From Neptuniibacter pectenicola (GTDB lineage: Bacteria; Pseudomonadota; Gammaproteobacteria; Pseudomonadales; Balneatricaceae): a DNA stretch of 64,000 nt. Numbering within the stretch: the first letter of the stretch is position 1; each line of letters begins with the position of its first letter. A program made the position numbers and the translations under genes. The notes beneath the pieces are model-generated. The model worked only from the letters and a program-made list of their open reading frames with translations, was not told where the DNA came from and ran no database searches. Shown piece after piece: positions 35,477 to 44,152 of the stretch. The stretch is from positions 366,855 through 430,854 of the forward strand of contig NZ_LUTS01000002.1 in NCBI RefSeq assembly GCF_001597735.1. The letters run 5' to 3'.

Positions 35477-37489
35477 ATGTCTTGGTTTGGTCGCAGTAAA
35501 TCTTCAAAACCCTCTTTTGCTGATGCTGAAGTCATCAAAGTTAAATCAATCAGTAGTCGAGAAATATCTACCGATAACCTTGCAGCTCTCGCATTTGAGG
35601 GGGCATCTATCTCTTTGGTGATCGCTTTTGTATCACCACATCTGGATTTTGAAAGTACGATTAGACAGTTAAAGGCAGCAATGCCAGATGTGCCCAAAAT
35701 TGTGGGGGTAATGACCGCGGGCGAGCTAAGCTCTTGTGGCGGTAACTTGTACCATAAAGCGGATAATCATTGGGACCATATCGTTGTTCAGAGTTATAGC
35801 AGTGATGTGTTCTCCGATGTGGCTATTCGCTCCGTTCCTTTGCACTGTGAGGATATTCGTTCCGGTAATCCGACCATGAATCGAAAGGAGCGGGTCGCTA
35901 AGTTCGCTGAAGAATTTAAACGTATTGATGTTCCATTTGATGTTAATTACCAAGATACGTTGGCGCTCACGTTTTTTGATGGTTTATCTGCAAGTGAAAA
36001 CTTTTTTATGCAGGGGCTATATGAGAGCGGCAAATTCCCTTGTTACTTTGTGGGCGGTTCTGCTGGCGGTAAATTAGATTTTCAGCAAGCGCTGGTCTTT
36101 GATGGTGATCGTGTTGCGCATAACCAAGCGGTTGTAATCTTTGCTAAGTTAGCGCCCAAAATACGTTACGGGGTCTTTAAAGCGCACAACTTTGAAAAAA
36201 CATCGACCTCCTTTGTTATCGCAGAATCCGATGTTCATACGCGGGTGGTTCAGTCAGCGATTCGTGATGGTAATAATCAGATATCCTCGATTGTCGATTT
36301 ACTCTGTGATCACTTTAATTGCCCAGCATCGAAGTTAGGTGATGCTTTAGTTGGCTATTCGTTTGCGGTTGAGATTGGTGGCGAGTTATTTATTCGCTCC
36401 ATTGCGGCGATCAATGAAGGTGAGGGCAGTATCGCCTTTTTCTGTGATCTGGAGTTTGGTGATCGTTTGTACTTGGTCAAAGCTAAGCCTTTTGCGCAAA
36501 CAACCAGTCAAGCGTACCGTGACTTTTTACAAGGTAAGCCGGGTAAACCGGTGGCAATGTTAGCCAATGATTGTGTCTTACGTCGTTTGAATAACGGGGC
36601 AGAGCTTTCACAGATACATGACTTTGATGGTATGAGCGTGGCGGGTTTCTCTACCTTTGGTGAGTTACTGGGTGTGCATATGAACCAGACTCTGACGGCG
36701 TTGTTCTTCTTTAAAGTGGAAGAGGGTGAGCGCTTCCGTGATGAGTATGCCGATAATTTCCCATACCATTACAGTAACTTCCGCCAATATTTTTTGAACG
36801 CTCGGATCAATAGTTTGGAGCAGATTAACTCTTTACAGAATAATCTGGTTGAATGCATGGGGGCTTATCGCCCGTTGTTACGAAAAATGGTGGTTAGTTT
36901 TGACCAGGTTTCCGGTTATGCACAAACAACCGGTAGTGTGTTGAATGATATTCAGCATAAATTTTTAGGTTTTTCGCAAGGTATCGAAGATCAAGGTGAG
37001 GCTCGTCAGGAGCTACATACCAAGGTTGAGGAGTTGAAGCAGAATTCGGAAGAAGCACTGTCTATCTTGAGTGTTATTTCGAGCATTGCCGATCAAACCA
37101 ATCTGTTGGCGCTCAATGCGGCGATTGAAGCAGCACGGGCAGGTGATGCGGGCCGTGGTTTCTCTGTTGTTGCCGATGAGGTGAGGTTGCTCTCCCATAA
37201 TACGCAGCGCAGCCTAGATGAGACCGGTAAAACGGTTCATGCGGTGACGGGGTCGATTAACGCTATCAGGGATACGATCACTGAAACGGAAACCTTTATG
37301 ACGAAAATTTCGGAAAGCTCTAAAACTCTGAGCGAAGAGATGAGTAGTCTTGTCGAGTCTTCGGCTCAGGCCAGTGAACAGGTTAGGGAGAGTATTGATT
37401 ATATCTCCGGTGTTGAAGTCGAGATGGATCAGATTGATAAGGAAGTGGAAGCGATTGAGCGTTTGCGGAAAATAGATATCCAGCGCTAG
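35477..37489 (+). CDS. Cytoplasmic chemotaxis receptor with FIST sensory domains
   Basis: A 670-residue methyl-accepting-type signal transducer with no transmembrane segment. The N-terminal part (about 20-400) has the FIST_N/FIST_C pattern ([29 protein letters not shown] strand, [34 protein letters not shown]), a domain thought to sense small ligands such as amino acids. The C-terminal part has the CheA/CheW-binding hairpin tip around 538-575 ([29 protein letters not shown]). The helical signalling region is short. Upstream Shine-Dalgarno is weak. No other chemotaxis genes are adjacent. Confidence 0.88.
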   Translation: MSWFGRSKSSKPSFADAEVIKVKSISSREISTDNLAALAFEGASISLVIAFVSPHLDFESTIRQLKAAMPDVPKIVGVMTAGELSSCGGNLYHKADNHWDHIVVQSYSSDVFSDVAIRSVPLHCEDIRSGNPTMNRKERVAKFAEEFKRIDVPFDVNYQDTLALTFFDGLSASENFFMQGLYESGKFPCYFVGGSAGGKLDFQQALVFDGDRVAHNQAVVIFAKLAPKIRYGVFKAHNFEKTSTSFVIAESDVHTRVVQSAIRDGNNQISSIVDLLCDHFNCPASKLGDALVGYSFAVEIGGELFIRSIAAINEGEGSIAFFCDLEFGDRLYLVKAKPFAQTTSQAYRDFLQGKPGKPVAMLANDCVLRRLNNGAELSQIHDFDGMSVAGFSTFGELLGVHMNQTLTALFFFKVEEGERFRDEYADNFPYHYSNFRQYFLNARINSLEQINSLQNNLVECMGAYRPLLRKMVVSFDQVSGYAQTTGSVLNDIQHKFLGFSQGIEDQGEARQELHTKVEELKQNSEEALSILSVISSIADQTNLLALNAAIEAARAGDAGRGFSVVADEVRLLSHNTQRSLDETGKTVHAVTGSINAIRDTITETETFMTKISESSKTLSEEMSSLVESSAQASEQVRESIDYISGVEVEMDQIDKEVEAIERLRKIDIQR

Positions 37490-37565
37490 TGTCTATGGAG
37501 GCTGTTCGGAGTGGCGTTCCGACCAGTCTATGCTTCTTTGGCGCGTCCCCCACGTGGTCATCCTG

Positions 37566-37733
37566 TTAACGTGGGTCAGTAGCGTTCTCTACACTGTCAG
37601 CGGGGGCGTCGCTAGTATTAGCGCGCTCTGCTTTAGAGACGTAGCGAGGTTTAGTACTTTTAGGGGCCTGTTTGGCATTGGCGCGTTTGACTCTCTTCTT
37701 TAAGATTTGAAAGATCTTTTTCTTACGGTTCAT
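37566..37733 (-). CDS. DUF2986 family small basic protein
   Basis: A 55-residue open frame that I translated by hand: it starts MNRKKKIFQILKKR and continues KRANAKQAPKSTKPRYVSKAER. This lysine-rich start and the PRYVSKAER segment match the small DUF2986 family common in marine gammaproteobacteria. AAAGG lies nine bases before the ATG. The function is unknown; the basic charge suggests nucleic-acid or ribosome association. It is transcribed divergently from the cold-shock gene. Confidence 0.8.
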   Translation of the reverse strand: MNRKKKIFQILKKRVKRANAKQAPKSTKPRYVSKAERANTSDAPADSVENATDPR

Positions 37734-37843
37734 AATCTAAGCCTTTAACGTGGTGACGCGTGAGTGGACAATAGAACGGATTATAGATGTTTATACAATT
37801 TAGTCATTATTTGCTTCTTTATATAAATAAGCGTGTATAACCT

Positions 37844-37872
37844 TTGACATTAGTTATCTGACTCTATAATAT
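37844..37872 (+). promoter_or_regulatory. Promoter of the cold-shock gene
   Basis: A perfect -35 TTGACA (37844-37849) is followed 17 bp later by TAATAT (37867-37872), overlapping a TATAAT at 37865-37870. Transcription from here would give a leader of about 145 nt before the Csp start, like the long cold-responsive leaders of cspA genes. Confidence 0.75.
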
Positions 37873-38024
37873 GATCACCAGCTTGAGATTGATCCGCTAT
37901 TTATGCACAACCTTTCGAAGTATTTCCGTAATTCCTCGTCCTGTTTTTCATAAGTAAAAGTAAAAGATCGCGCATAAACAGCCTGAATTAAGGCTAATTA
38001 TTTATTTAAAATAGGATGACAAAC

Positions 38025-38231
38025 ATGTCTACTACTACTGGCACTGTTAAATGGTTTAACGAAGAAAAAGGTTTTGGTTTCATTGAGCAGCAGTCTGGTC
38101 CAGACGTTTTCGCTCATTTCTCTGCAATCCAGGGTGATGGCTTCAAAACTCTTGCTGAAGGTCAGCAAGTTGAGTTTTCTGTAACTCAGGGCCAGAAAGG
38201 TCCACAGGCTGAAAACATTCGCCCTGTATAA
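38025..38231 (+). CDS. Cold-shock protein (CspA family)
   Basis: A 68-residue single cold-shock domain that binds single-stranded RNA and DNA. RNP1 (KGFGFIEQ) and RNP2 (DVFAHFSAI) are intact, with [14 protein letters not shown] at the start. An ATG at 38016 lies inside the AGGA Shine-Dalgarno; ATG at 38025 is eight bases after it and gives the usual length. A consensus promoter and long leader lie upstream and an intrinsic terminator downstream, so it is a single-gene transcript. Confidence 0.95.
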   Translation: MSTTTGTVKWFNEEKGFGFIEQQSGPDVFAHFSAIQGDGFKTLAEGQQVEFSVTQGQKGPQAENIRPV

Positions 38232-38269
38232 GTTCAGTTTACTTCTTTTAATTCTCTGAATTAAAAGCG

Positions 38270-38302
38270 AGAAGAGTATGATCAACTCATACTCTTCTTT
38301 AT
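38270..38302 (+). terminator. Intrinsic terminator of the cold-shock gene
   Basis: Perfect 12-bp stem (AGAAGAGTATGA and TCATACTCTTCT) with a 5-nt loop, followed by TTATCT. It begins 39 bp after the csp stop. Confidence 0.8.
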
Positions 38303-38434
38303 CTACACCCTCATTTGAATAGTTTGATCTGTCTACAAATTCCTTTCTGTTTTATAGCAATATTTATTTCTGCTCTTTACCTTTAGTTGTTTATTGTAGT
38401 TTTTAGTTGATTTATTAATTAGCTGATAAGTAGG

Positions 38435-38456
38435 TCCTATTTAAGCATAAATAGGA
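38435..38456 (+). promoter_or_regulatory. AU-rich hairpin covering a Shine-Dalgarno (possible RNA thermometer)
   Basis: TCCTATTTA and TAAATAGGA form a perfect 9-bp stem with the loop AGCA. The right arm contains AGGA of the AGGAG Shine-Dalgarno (38453-38457) for the TTG start at 38466, so folding would hide the ribosome site. Seven of the nine pairs... are weak A-U or flank two to three G-C pairs, as in thermometer hairpins. Confidence 0.5.
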
Positions 38457-38465
38457 GTTTATACT

Positions 38466-38687
38466 TTGCTGGAAAATCTCAGTGAAAATCTATGTGTATC
38501 TAAATTTTCAGGTATACATTATGATCAATGGGCGTGTTACGAATTGATCGTGACGGCATCCCAATCAAAACGAAAAACTTGGAAGCCTGTAACAGGATTA
38601 ATGCCTGCTGAGGCCATGAGTCACTTTTTGCTACGAAACTATCCTACCGAACAAGTATCTAGTCAGTTTCGTGCGATTGTTAACTAA
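38466..38687 (+). CDS. Small protein of unknown function
   Basis: A 73-residue frame beginning MLENLSENLCVSKFSGIHYDQW and containing KRKTWKPVTGLMPAEAMSHFLLRNYP. I do not recognise the family. The start is TTG, with TAGGAG at optimal distance, and the Shine-Dalgarno lies in a hairpin that may control translation. It sits between the cold-shock gene and a second small gene 31 bp downstream; the two are probably cotranscribed. The composition looks like a soluble folded protein and not a random frame. Confidence 0.6.
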   Translation: MLENLSENLCVSKFSGIHYDQWACYELIVTASQSKRKTWKPVTGLMPAEAMSHFLLRNYPTEQVSSQFRAIVN

Positions 38688-38718
38688 GTATATCTGTATA
38701 TGAGAGAAACTAGATTTG

Positions 38719-38925
38719 ATGGATAAATCTTTTGTTCTAGAACGCATTAATGTTTTTGCAGGACAGCCTATCGATCCTGCTTCAGACCTTGAAGTTAAGC
38801 AATTATTACGTAATAAGTTTAATATTGCTTTACCCCAGCGCCGGACGTTAAACGAATCCCTAGAAGCAGTAGCTAGCGATCACGATGTTATCGATTTAAT
38901 TATTCAATATCGTCAACAACCTTAA
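38719..38925 (+). CDS. Small protein of unknown function
   Basis: A 68-residue frame with a protein-like pattern: ERINVFAGQPIDPASDLEVKQLLRNKFNIALPQRRTLNESLEAVASDHDVIDLIIQYR. Predicted mostly helical and soluble. It looks like a conserved small protein, but I cannot name a family. ATG at 38719 is preceded by a weak GAGAGA site. It follows the other small gene closely and probably shares its transcript. Confidence 0.6.
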   Translation: MDKSFVLERINVFAGQPIDPASDLEVKQLLRNKFNIALPQRRTLNESLEAVASDHDVIDLIIQYRQQP

Positions 38926-39072
38926 ATACAGATTGTTGTATTCATACCTCCTAGTTATCAATTTCAACTAAGCACTTGTATTTTATCTAATCTGCCTCTA
39001 TATACCTGAGTCGTGTTGTCGTTTTTTATGCGGCTTTCAATGCGTTGTCGGTTGTTTTTGGAGCTACCATTT

Positions 39073-39780
39073 ATGAATAAGAGTTTGTTAACTAATTTAT
39101 TGGCTGCACTTGCCTTTTTAACAGGCTTTCTTGTGGATGATAATGTGTTACTAACCATTGGTTTATTTGCGCTTTCGGGTGCGTTAACAAATTGGTTAGC
39201 GGTTCATATGTTGTTTGAGAAAGTACCAGGCTTATATGGCTCTGGTGTGATTCCCGCCCATTTTGAAGATTTTAAACTGGGGATCAAAGCGCTATTGATG
39301 GATCAGTTTTTTACAGAAGAAAATATCGAACGTTTTTTAGGTGCCGAGAATGGAAAACAACCTGATCTTCATCTTGCACCGGTTATCGAAAAAATCGATT
39401 TCTCCCCTACATTTGACTCCTTAATTGAAGTTATCCAAGCGTCTTCCTTTGGTAGTATGTTAGCTATGGTCGGAGGAACAGACGTTCTACAGCCTCTACG
39501 TCAGCCCTTTATTGATAAAATGAAATCCTCTATTGAGGAGATGACGCGTGATGAACACTTTATTGCGATGCTGCGTGATGAGTTGGAAAGCCCCAATGTG
39601 ATGGCTGAAATGCGCACTAAGGTTGAATTAATCGTTCAGCAGCGTTTAGATGAGCTGACGCCGCAGCTGGTTAAAGAGATTGTTCAGCGCATGATTAAAG
39701 AGCATCTCGGTTGGTTAGTTGTCTGGGGTGGTGTTTTTGGTGGGCTTATTGGTCTGCTGGCTGCGATTGTCGGTATGTAG
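39073..39780 (+). CDS. DUF445 family membrane protein
   Basis: A 235-residue protein with hydrophobic helices at both ends (LLAALAFLTGFLVDDNVLLTIGLFALSGALTNWLAVHMLF near the start and LGWLVVWGGVFGGLIGLLAAIVGM at the end) around a helical amphipathic centre. The ALTNWLAVHMLFEKVPGLYGSGVIP segment is typical of DUF445 proteins, whose function is unknown. The frame opens 20 codons earlier, but GGAG nine bases before the ATG at 39073 and the hydrophobic start there decide the start. An intrinsic terminator follows. Confidence 0.85.
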   Translation: MNKSLLTNLLAALAFLTGFLVDDNVLLTIGLFALSGALTNWLAVHMLFEKVPGLYGSGVIPAHFEDFKLGIKALLMDQFFTEENIERFLGAENGKQPDLHLAPVIEKIDFSPTFDSLIEVIQASSFGSMLAMVGGTDVLQPLRQPFIDKMKSSIEEMTRDEHFIAMLRDELESPNVMAEMRTKVELIVQQRLDELTPQLVKEIVQRMIKEHLGWLVVWGGVFGGLIGLLAAIVGM

Positions 39781-39806
39781 CCCCTACGTTTTATCTGTCT
39801 ATCTTG

Positions 39807-39832
39807 AAGCCGCTGTTATAGCGGCTTTTTTG
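39807..39832 (+). terminator. Intrinsic terminator after the DUF445 gene
   Basis: AAGCCGCT and AGCGGCTT form an 8-bp GC-rich stem with a 5-nt loop, followed by an uninterrupted T-run. Confidence 0.9.
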
Positions 39833-39932
39833 TTTTTGCAAGATCGTTTAAATTATTAATCCCAACCTGAGTCAAACGCTGTTTTTTTAAATTGGGCAGT
39901 GAGGTCTCTATCGCTTGATGAATAGGCTTTCT

Positions 39933-41369
39933 ATGGTTATGCATGACTTAAACAAGTTTTATATTAATGGGCAATGGGTCGAGCCGAATGGGCAGGAGCG
40001 ATTGGATGTACTAAACCCTGCCACCGAGCAAGTGGTGTCGCGCCTTAGTGTCGGCAGTCCTGTTGATGTTGATTGTGCAGTGCAAGCGGCGTCAGCTGCA
40101 TTTGAGCACTTTAGTCAAACGGATAAGCCGTATCGAATGGCTCTTCTTGAACGCATTATTGAACAGTATCAGGCAAGGATTGAGGAGCTAGCCCTTGCTA
40201 CTACGGAAGAGATGGGTGCGCCTATCGTCTTCTCCCGTCGGGCACAAGTGATGGCCGGTCTAGAGCATTTGACTGTTGCGCTTATTGTTTTGAAGGAGAA
40301 TGATTTTACCGAGAGGTTGGGGACAACAACGATCGTGAAAGAACCGGTAGGTGTGTGTGGCATGATCACACCTTGGAATTGGCCGCTCAATCAAATGGCA
40401 TGCAAGGTAGCCCCAGCGTTGGCAGCCGGGTGCACGATGGTGCTAAAACCAAGTGAATTGGCGCCAAGAACCGCTTATATCTTTGCGCAAATTTTAGAGG
40501 ATGCGGGTGTACCCGCGGGGGTTTTTAACTTAATCAATGGTACAGGAGCGCTGGTCGGAGCGGCCTTAAGCGCCCACCCCCTTGTGGATATGATCTCTTT
40601 TACGGGCTCAACCCGTGCGGGTAAGCAGGTTTCAATTGCGGCTGCAGAAAACGTGAAACGAGTCTCCCTTGAGCTTGGTGGAAAGTCAGCCAATATCATC
40701 CTTGATGATGTGGACTTTTCTACGGTGATAACGCGTAGTGTGAAAGCGGTCATGAGTAATACCGGTCAATCCTGTAATGCGCGGACGAAAATAGTGGTAC
40801 CGGAGCACCGTTTAGCGGACACCATAGAGATCGCAAAAGCGGCGGCGGAATCTATTAGGGTGGGCGACCCTATGAGCGATAAAACACAGATGGGGCCCGT
40901 TGCGTCTTTTCAGCAGTGGGAGCGTGTGCAAGCATTTATTCAGCAGGGAATAGATCAGGGAGCGCTATTAGTGACCGGTGGGCTTGGGCGTCCGGCTGGA
41001 CTTGAAAAAGGATGCTTTGTTAGGCCGACTGTTTTTGCCCATGTGACACCAGCAATGACTATTGCGCAGGAGGAAATTTTTGGTCCGGTGGTCTCCATTA
41101 TGGCTTATAAAACAGAAGAGGAGGCAATAGCGATCGCGAACAGCAGTATCTACGGATTATCCGGTGGCGTATGCTCCGCTGATGTGCAGCGAGCAAAACG
41201 TGTGGCCGCGCGATTGCGTACAGGTACGGTGCATTTGAATGATGCGGCGACTGATATGCGGGCTCCTTTTGGGGGGTATAAGCAATCAGGTAATGGGCGA
41301 GAATGGGGGCGCTATGGTGTAGACGAGTTTATGGAGACCAAAGCGATATTTGGTGACCTGTCTAACTGA
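39933..41369 (+). CDS. NAD(P)-dependent aldehyde dehydrogenase
   Basis: An aldehyde dehydrogenase of about 478 residues, oxidising an aldehyde to the acid. All family motifs are present: MITPWNWPLNQ, KPSELAPRTA, FTGSTRAGKQV, the general-base Glu in LELGGKSANI, and the nucleophile Cys281 in GQSCNARTK. PFGGYKQSGNGREWG is at the C-terminus. Several starts are possible (39918, 39933, 39939); AGG six bases before 39933 favours it. There is no pathway context, so the substrate is unknown; the sequence resembles broad-range family members often annotated for betaine or medium-chain aldehydes. Confidence 0.88.
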   Translation: MVMHDLNKFYINGQWVEPNGQERLDVLNPATEQVVSRLSVGSPVDVDCAVQAASAAFEHFSQTDKPYRMALLERIIEQYQARIEELALATTEEMGAPIVFSRRAQVMAGLEHLTVALIVLKENDFTERLGTTTIVKEPVGVCGMITPWNWPLNQMACKVAPALAAGCTMVLKPSELAPRTAYIFAQILEDAGVPAGVFNLINGTGALVGAALSAHPLVDMISFTGSTRAGKQVSIAAAENVKRVSLELGGKSANIILDDVDFSTVITRSVKAVMSNTGQSCNARTKIVVPEHRLADTIEIAKAAAESIRVGDPMSDKTQMGPVASFQQWERVQAFIQQGIDQGALLVTGGLGRPAGLEKGCFVRPTVFAHVTPAMTIAQEEIFGPVVSIMAYKTEEEAIAIANSSIYGLSGGVCSADVQRAKRVAARLRTGTVHLNDAATDMRAPFGGYKQSGNGREWGRYGVDEFMETKAIFGDLSN

Positions 41370-41462
41370 AGACTACGTGGTGCTGGGTATGGGCTGCGTA
41401 GTGTGTGTGGGTTGTTGTGTTAATGATGGCTCAATCTGTAATCTTATATTGTAAGGGATCTT

Positions 41463-42116
41463 TTGAAATTATCAGCTCGTTTAGAGGCGCTTGTGGCGAT
41501 GGTTGGCGCACCTTACCCTCATATTTGGGATTGTTGTTGTGACCATGGTTATTTGGGGTACCAGTTGTTGGAAACTTACCCTGACTCGGTTATTCATTTT
41601 GTTGATGTTGTTCCGTTATTGGTTGCGCAGGTTGATCAGCTATTGACCGGTACCGCGTTGCCTCCTGATCGTTGGCAAACCCATTGTGTAGATCTTAAAA
41701 CCTTAATCTTGCCTGATAAACGTCAGCGCCACCTTATGATTATTGCGGGTGTTGGCGGTGATTTAATGGTTGAAATGGTGACCCAGTTGCTGCGGAATAA
41801 TAAACATCAGTCGTTAGATTTTTTATTATGCCCTATACGCCAGCTGTATAAATTACGTACCGAGCTGAATCAGCTAGGGTTGGGTTTGGTTGATGAGGCG
41901 ATAGTGAAAGATGGTCGCCACTTCTACGAGTTGATCTATGTATCAACCGGCAGTGAGCGCAAGATAAGTAGTGTTGGTGATATGTGGGACCTGACTAACC
42001 CCGTGCATCGGGAGTATTTGGCCCTTAATATTGAGCACTATGAGCGGATGGGGGCTCAAGTAGCTAATCCGGCACACCCTGCGTTACAAGCATATCGTAA
42101 GATGTTGAGGTGTTAA
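41463..42116 (+). CDS. TrmK family tRNA (adenine-N1)-methyltransferase
   Basis: A 217-residue SAM-dependent enzyme resembling TrmK (YqfN), which methylates N1 of adenine 22 in tRNA of Gram-positive bacteria. The start KLSARLEALVAMV, the SAM-loop equivalent DCCCDHGYLGYQL, LMIIAGVGGDLM and LLCPIRQLYKLRTELNQLGL match the family order. TTG is the start, with AAGGG upstream. The SAM-loop is unusual in having three cysteines in place of the common DIGSDH. Its target in this organism is inferred only. Confidence 0.8.
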   Translation: MKLSARLEALVAMVGAPYPHIWDCCCDHGYLGYQLLETYPDSVIHFVDVVPLLVAQVDQLLTGTALPPDRWQTHCVDLKTLILPDKRQRHLMIIAGVGGDLMVEMVTQLLRNNKHQSLDFLLCPIRQLYKLRTELNQLGLGLVDEAIVKDGRHFYELIYVSTGSERKISSVGDMWDLTNPVHREYLALNIEHYERMGAQVANPAHPALQAYRKMLRC

Positions 42117-42140
42117 AAAAGGCTGCATCTGCAGCCTTTT
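42115..42140. terminator. Bidirectional intrinsic terminator between trmK-like gene and pyrC
   Basis: AAAAAAGGCTGC and GCAGCCTTTT make an 8 to 10-bp stem with an ATCT loop between the two convergent genes, with A-run and T-run on either side. Confidence 0.88.
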
Positions 42141-42149
42141 CGGATCGTG

Positions 42150-43178
42150 TTACTTTACTCGCCAATTGATCTGTTCGCCTGCGCGAATGGGAACAACCTG
42201 ATCCTCGCCTAGTGGATAGCTAGCCGGTACATCCCAGCTTTCTTTGATTAAAGTAATCGTGTCGCTATTACGGGGTAGGGCATAAAAATCCGGTCCATTA
42301 AAGCTAGCAAAGGCTTCTAACTTATCGAGTGCATTAGCCTCGTCAAACACCTCTGCATACAACTCAATAGCCGCATGAGCGGTGTAGGAGCCTGCGCAGC
42401 CGCATGCGGCTTCTTTGGCGTGCTTCATGTGTGGAGCAGAATCGGTCCCTAAAAAGAATTTATTACTGCCAGAGGTCGCTGCTTTAATTAACGCGTCCTG
42501 ATGAATGTTTCTTTTTAATATAGGTAGGCAGTAATAGTGGGGACGTATACCTCCAGCCAGCATGTGATTGCGATTGAACAGTAGGTGGTGGGCTGTGATG
42601 GTTGCAGCTACATTCGCTCCAGCGGAGGCCACAAAGTCGGCTGCATCTTTGGTTGTGATGTGCTCAAGCACAATTTTTAAATTAGGAAAATCGTTAACGA
42701 CATCCTTAAGGACCGCGTCGATAAAGGCTTTTTCACGGTCAAAAATATCAATAGATGCATCTGTAACTTCGCCATGCAGTAGTAATGGCATACCGACATC
42801 CTGCATAGCTTCAAGCGCAGGGTAGATATTTTTGACCGAAGTTACACCGGAATCTGAATTGGTTGTTACTCCTGCAGGGTATAGTTTTGCCGCGACAATC
42901 TGACCGGTTGCTTTGGCTTTTCTTATCTCGTCTGGCGCCGTGTTATCTGTTAAATAGAGCACCATCAATGGCTCAAATGCGCCTTGTGGGTTCTGGTTCA
43001 TAATACGCTGACGATATGCTAGAGCCTCTACTGTATTCGTTGCTGGCGGCACAAGGTTTGGCATAATGATAGCTCGCCCCATATAGCGGCTTACATCACG
43101 AACGGTATCTTTAAGTTGTACCCCATCTCTGAGGTGAATGTGCCAGTCATCTGGGCGCGTAATAGTAATAGAGGTCAT
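42150..43178 (-). CDS. pyrC: Dihydroorotase PyrC (class II)
   Basis: A 342-residue zinc amidohydrolase of pyrimidine synthesis, converting carbamoyl aspartate to dihydroorotate. Metal ligands are visible: H13 and H15 in DWHIHLRDG, carboxylated Lys98 in [17 protein letters not shown], and VLEHITT; the catalytic Asp lies in FLGTDSAPH. The frame opens four codons earlier at GTG, but ATG at 43178 gives the typical [19 protein letters not shown] start. Length and pattern match E. coli PyrC. Confidence 0.95.
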   Translation of the reverse strand: MTSITITRPDDWHIHLRDGVQLKDTVRDVSRYMGRAIIMPNLVPPATNTVEALAYRQRIMNQNPQGAFEPLMVLYLTDNTAPDEIRKAKATGQIVAAKLYPAGVTTNSDSGVTSVKNIYPALEAMQDVGMPLLLHGEVTDASIDIFDREKAFIDAVLKDVVNDFPNLKIVLEHITTKDAADFVASAGANVAATITAHHLLFNRNHMLAGGIRPHYYCLPILKRNIHQDALIKAATSGSNKFFLGTDSAPHMKHAKEAACGCAGSYTAHAAIELYAEVFDEANALDKLEAFASFNGPDFYALPRNSDTITLIKESWDVPASYPLGEDQVVPIRAGEQINWRVK

Positions 43179-43396
43179 TTGGAAACTCACAGATTTTAGT
43201 CAGATATGATCGAGCGGATTAACTGTATATTATTTCACGGATATGTTTTGAATGCGCATCAATTTTAGTTAAGGGGTGCTCGTTCAGCTTAAAAGTATAG
43301 TCTAGGCTTGTGGATAAAGGGGTGAAGCGATGGGGGGGGAGGTGAACTGTACGGCGTGTTCTATGGGCGAGGGGCTGTTAAGGGTAGTAACTTGTG

Positions 43397-43735
43397 CTAC
43401 TCCTCGGTCCAGACGGTTCTTATCGGATCGCCAAAATCATCGTATATTACTTTTTTTTGTGGCGCTTTTTTCGGTTCTTTTGCTTTTGTTTGGGTTGTTG
43501 TGGCCGCTTTATTTTTACGGCGTGAATCAATCGTTGAAAGCAAATTATGAACGGGGGTGCGTTCTGTCGGACCTGGATTGTCGAAGCTCGTTTTATGGTG
43601 GTTATAGCGTCCATCAACGAGTCCAGATTCACCCATTTCTACCTGCTCAATTTCCCCACCTTTTTGCAGATACTGGTTGACCTCAGCATTGAGCTGATCT
43701 CTAAGTTCTGCTTTAGAGGGTCGTTTTTTAAACAT
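43397..43735 (-). CDS. SutA-like small regulatory protein
   Basis: A 112-residue protein with a conserved-looking helix RDQLNAEVNQYLQKGGEIEQVEMG followed by a disordered, lysine-rich C-terminus. The helix pattern and the FLxxGGxxxxI-type motif resemble the RNA-polymerase-binding region of Pseudomonas SutA; the resemblance is from memory and partial. AGG eight bases before the ATG supports expression. It lies upstream of pyrC on the same strand with a 218-bp gap. An overlapping plus-strand frame (43330-43680) is likely spurious. Confidence 0.65.
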   Translation of the reverse strand: MFKKRPSKAELRDQLNAEVNQYLQKGGEIEQVEMGESGLVDGRYNHHKTSFDNPGPTERTPVHNLLSTIDSRRKNKAATTTQTKAKEPKKAPQKKVIYDDFGDPIRTVWTEE

Positions 43736-44152
43736 AAATAAAGCCTAGTTTGATCACTCTTTAATTTTAAACATAATGTTTAGTGCTTGCGAAGCACGTT
43801 TGAAGAGATAGTTAAAAAATTAAGGTACTTATACATACATTAATCTAAAAGGTTAACGTATTTATAGGTTGCTGAGTAGTGCCATGCTGTTCGTATTATT
43901 GATGCGATTACTAGGACGGAGGGTGTTGATAGGAATTTATATGAAATACACTCAGTTTAGTAACCCCTAGAGTACCACGCATCCCTTCATCTGTTCGTAC
44001 TTTTCAGAAAATTGATGAAGTTGGGTACGAATTATACGATCAGAAGAGGTGCAGCTAGCTCGGTTGTTAAAAGCAAGGTTTCGCTGGCGAAAAAAGGGCG
44101 CAAAAGGTAGCATAGAGCTCTGTTTTTTTTAACAATAAGCTGCATATATTCG
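43736..44152. other. Intergenic region before dnaX, no gene seen
   Basis: About 417 bp. It holds the promoters of the SutA-like gene and dnaX and a hairpin GTGCTT-gcg-AAGCAC at 43783-43797 without a T-run. The SRP RNA that neighbours dnaX in some bacteria is not present; the GGAAGGAAGCAGCCA-type core is absent. Confidence 0.5.

Noticed and set aside
38016..38024. Cold-shock protein start at the first ATG (38016)
   Set aside because: That ATG is part of the AGGA ribosome site; the ATG at 38025 has correct spacing and the normal family start.
43330..43680. 116-codon plus-strand frame opposite the SutA-like gene
   Set aside because: It mirrors the minus-strand gene, which has a ribosome site and a coherent protein pattern. 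The plus frame looks random and cysteine-rich.
43736..44152. SRP RNA gene (ffs) before dnaX
   Set aside because: The conserved GGAAGGAAGCAGCCA-type core is absent from both strands of this gap.
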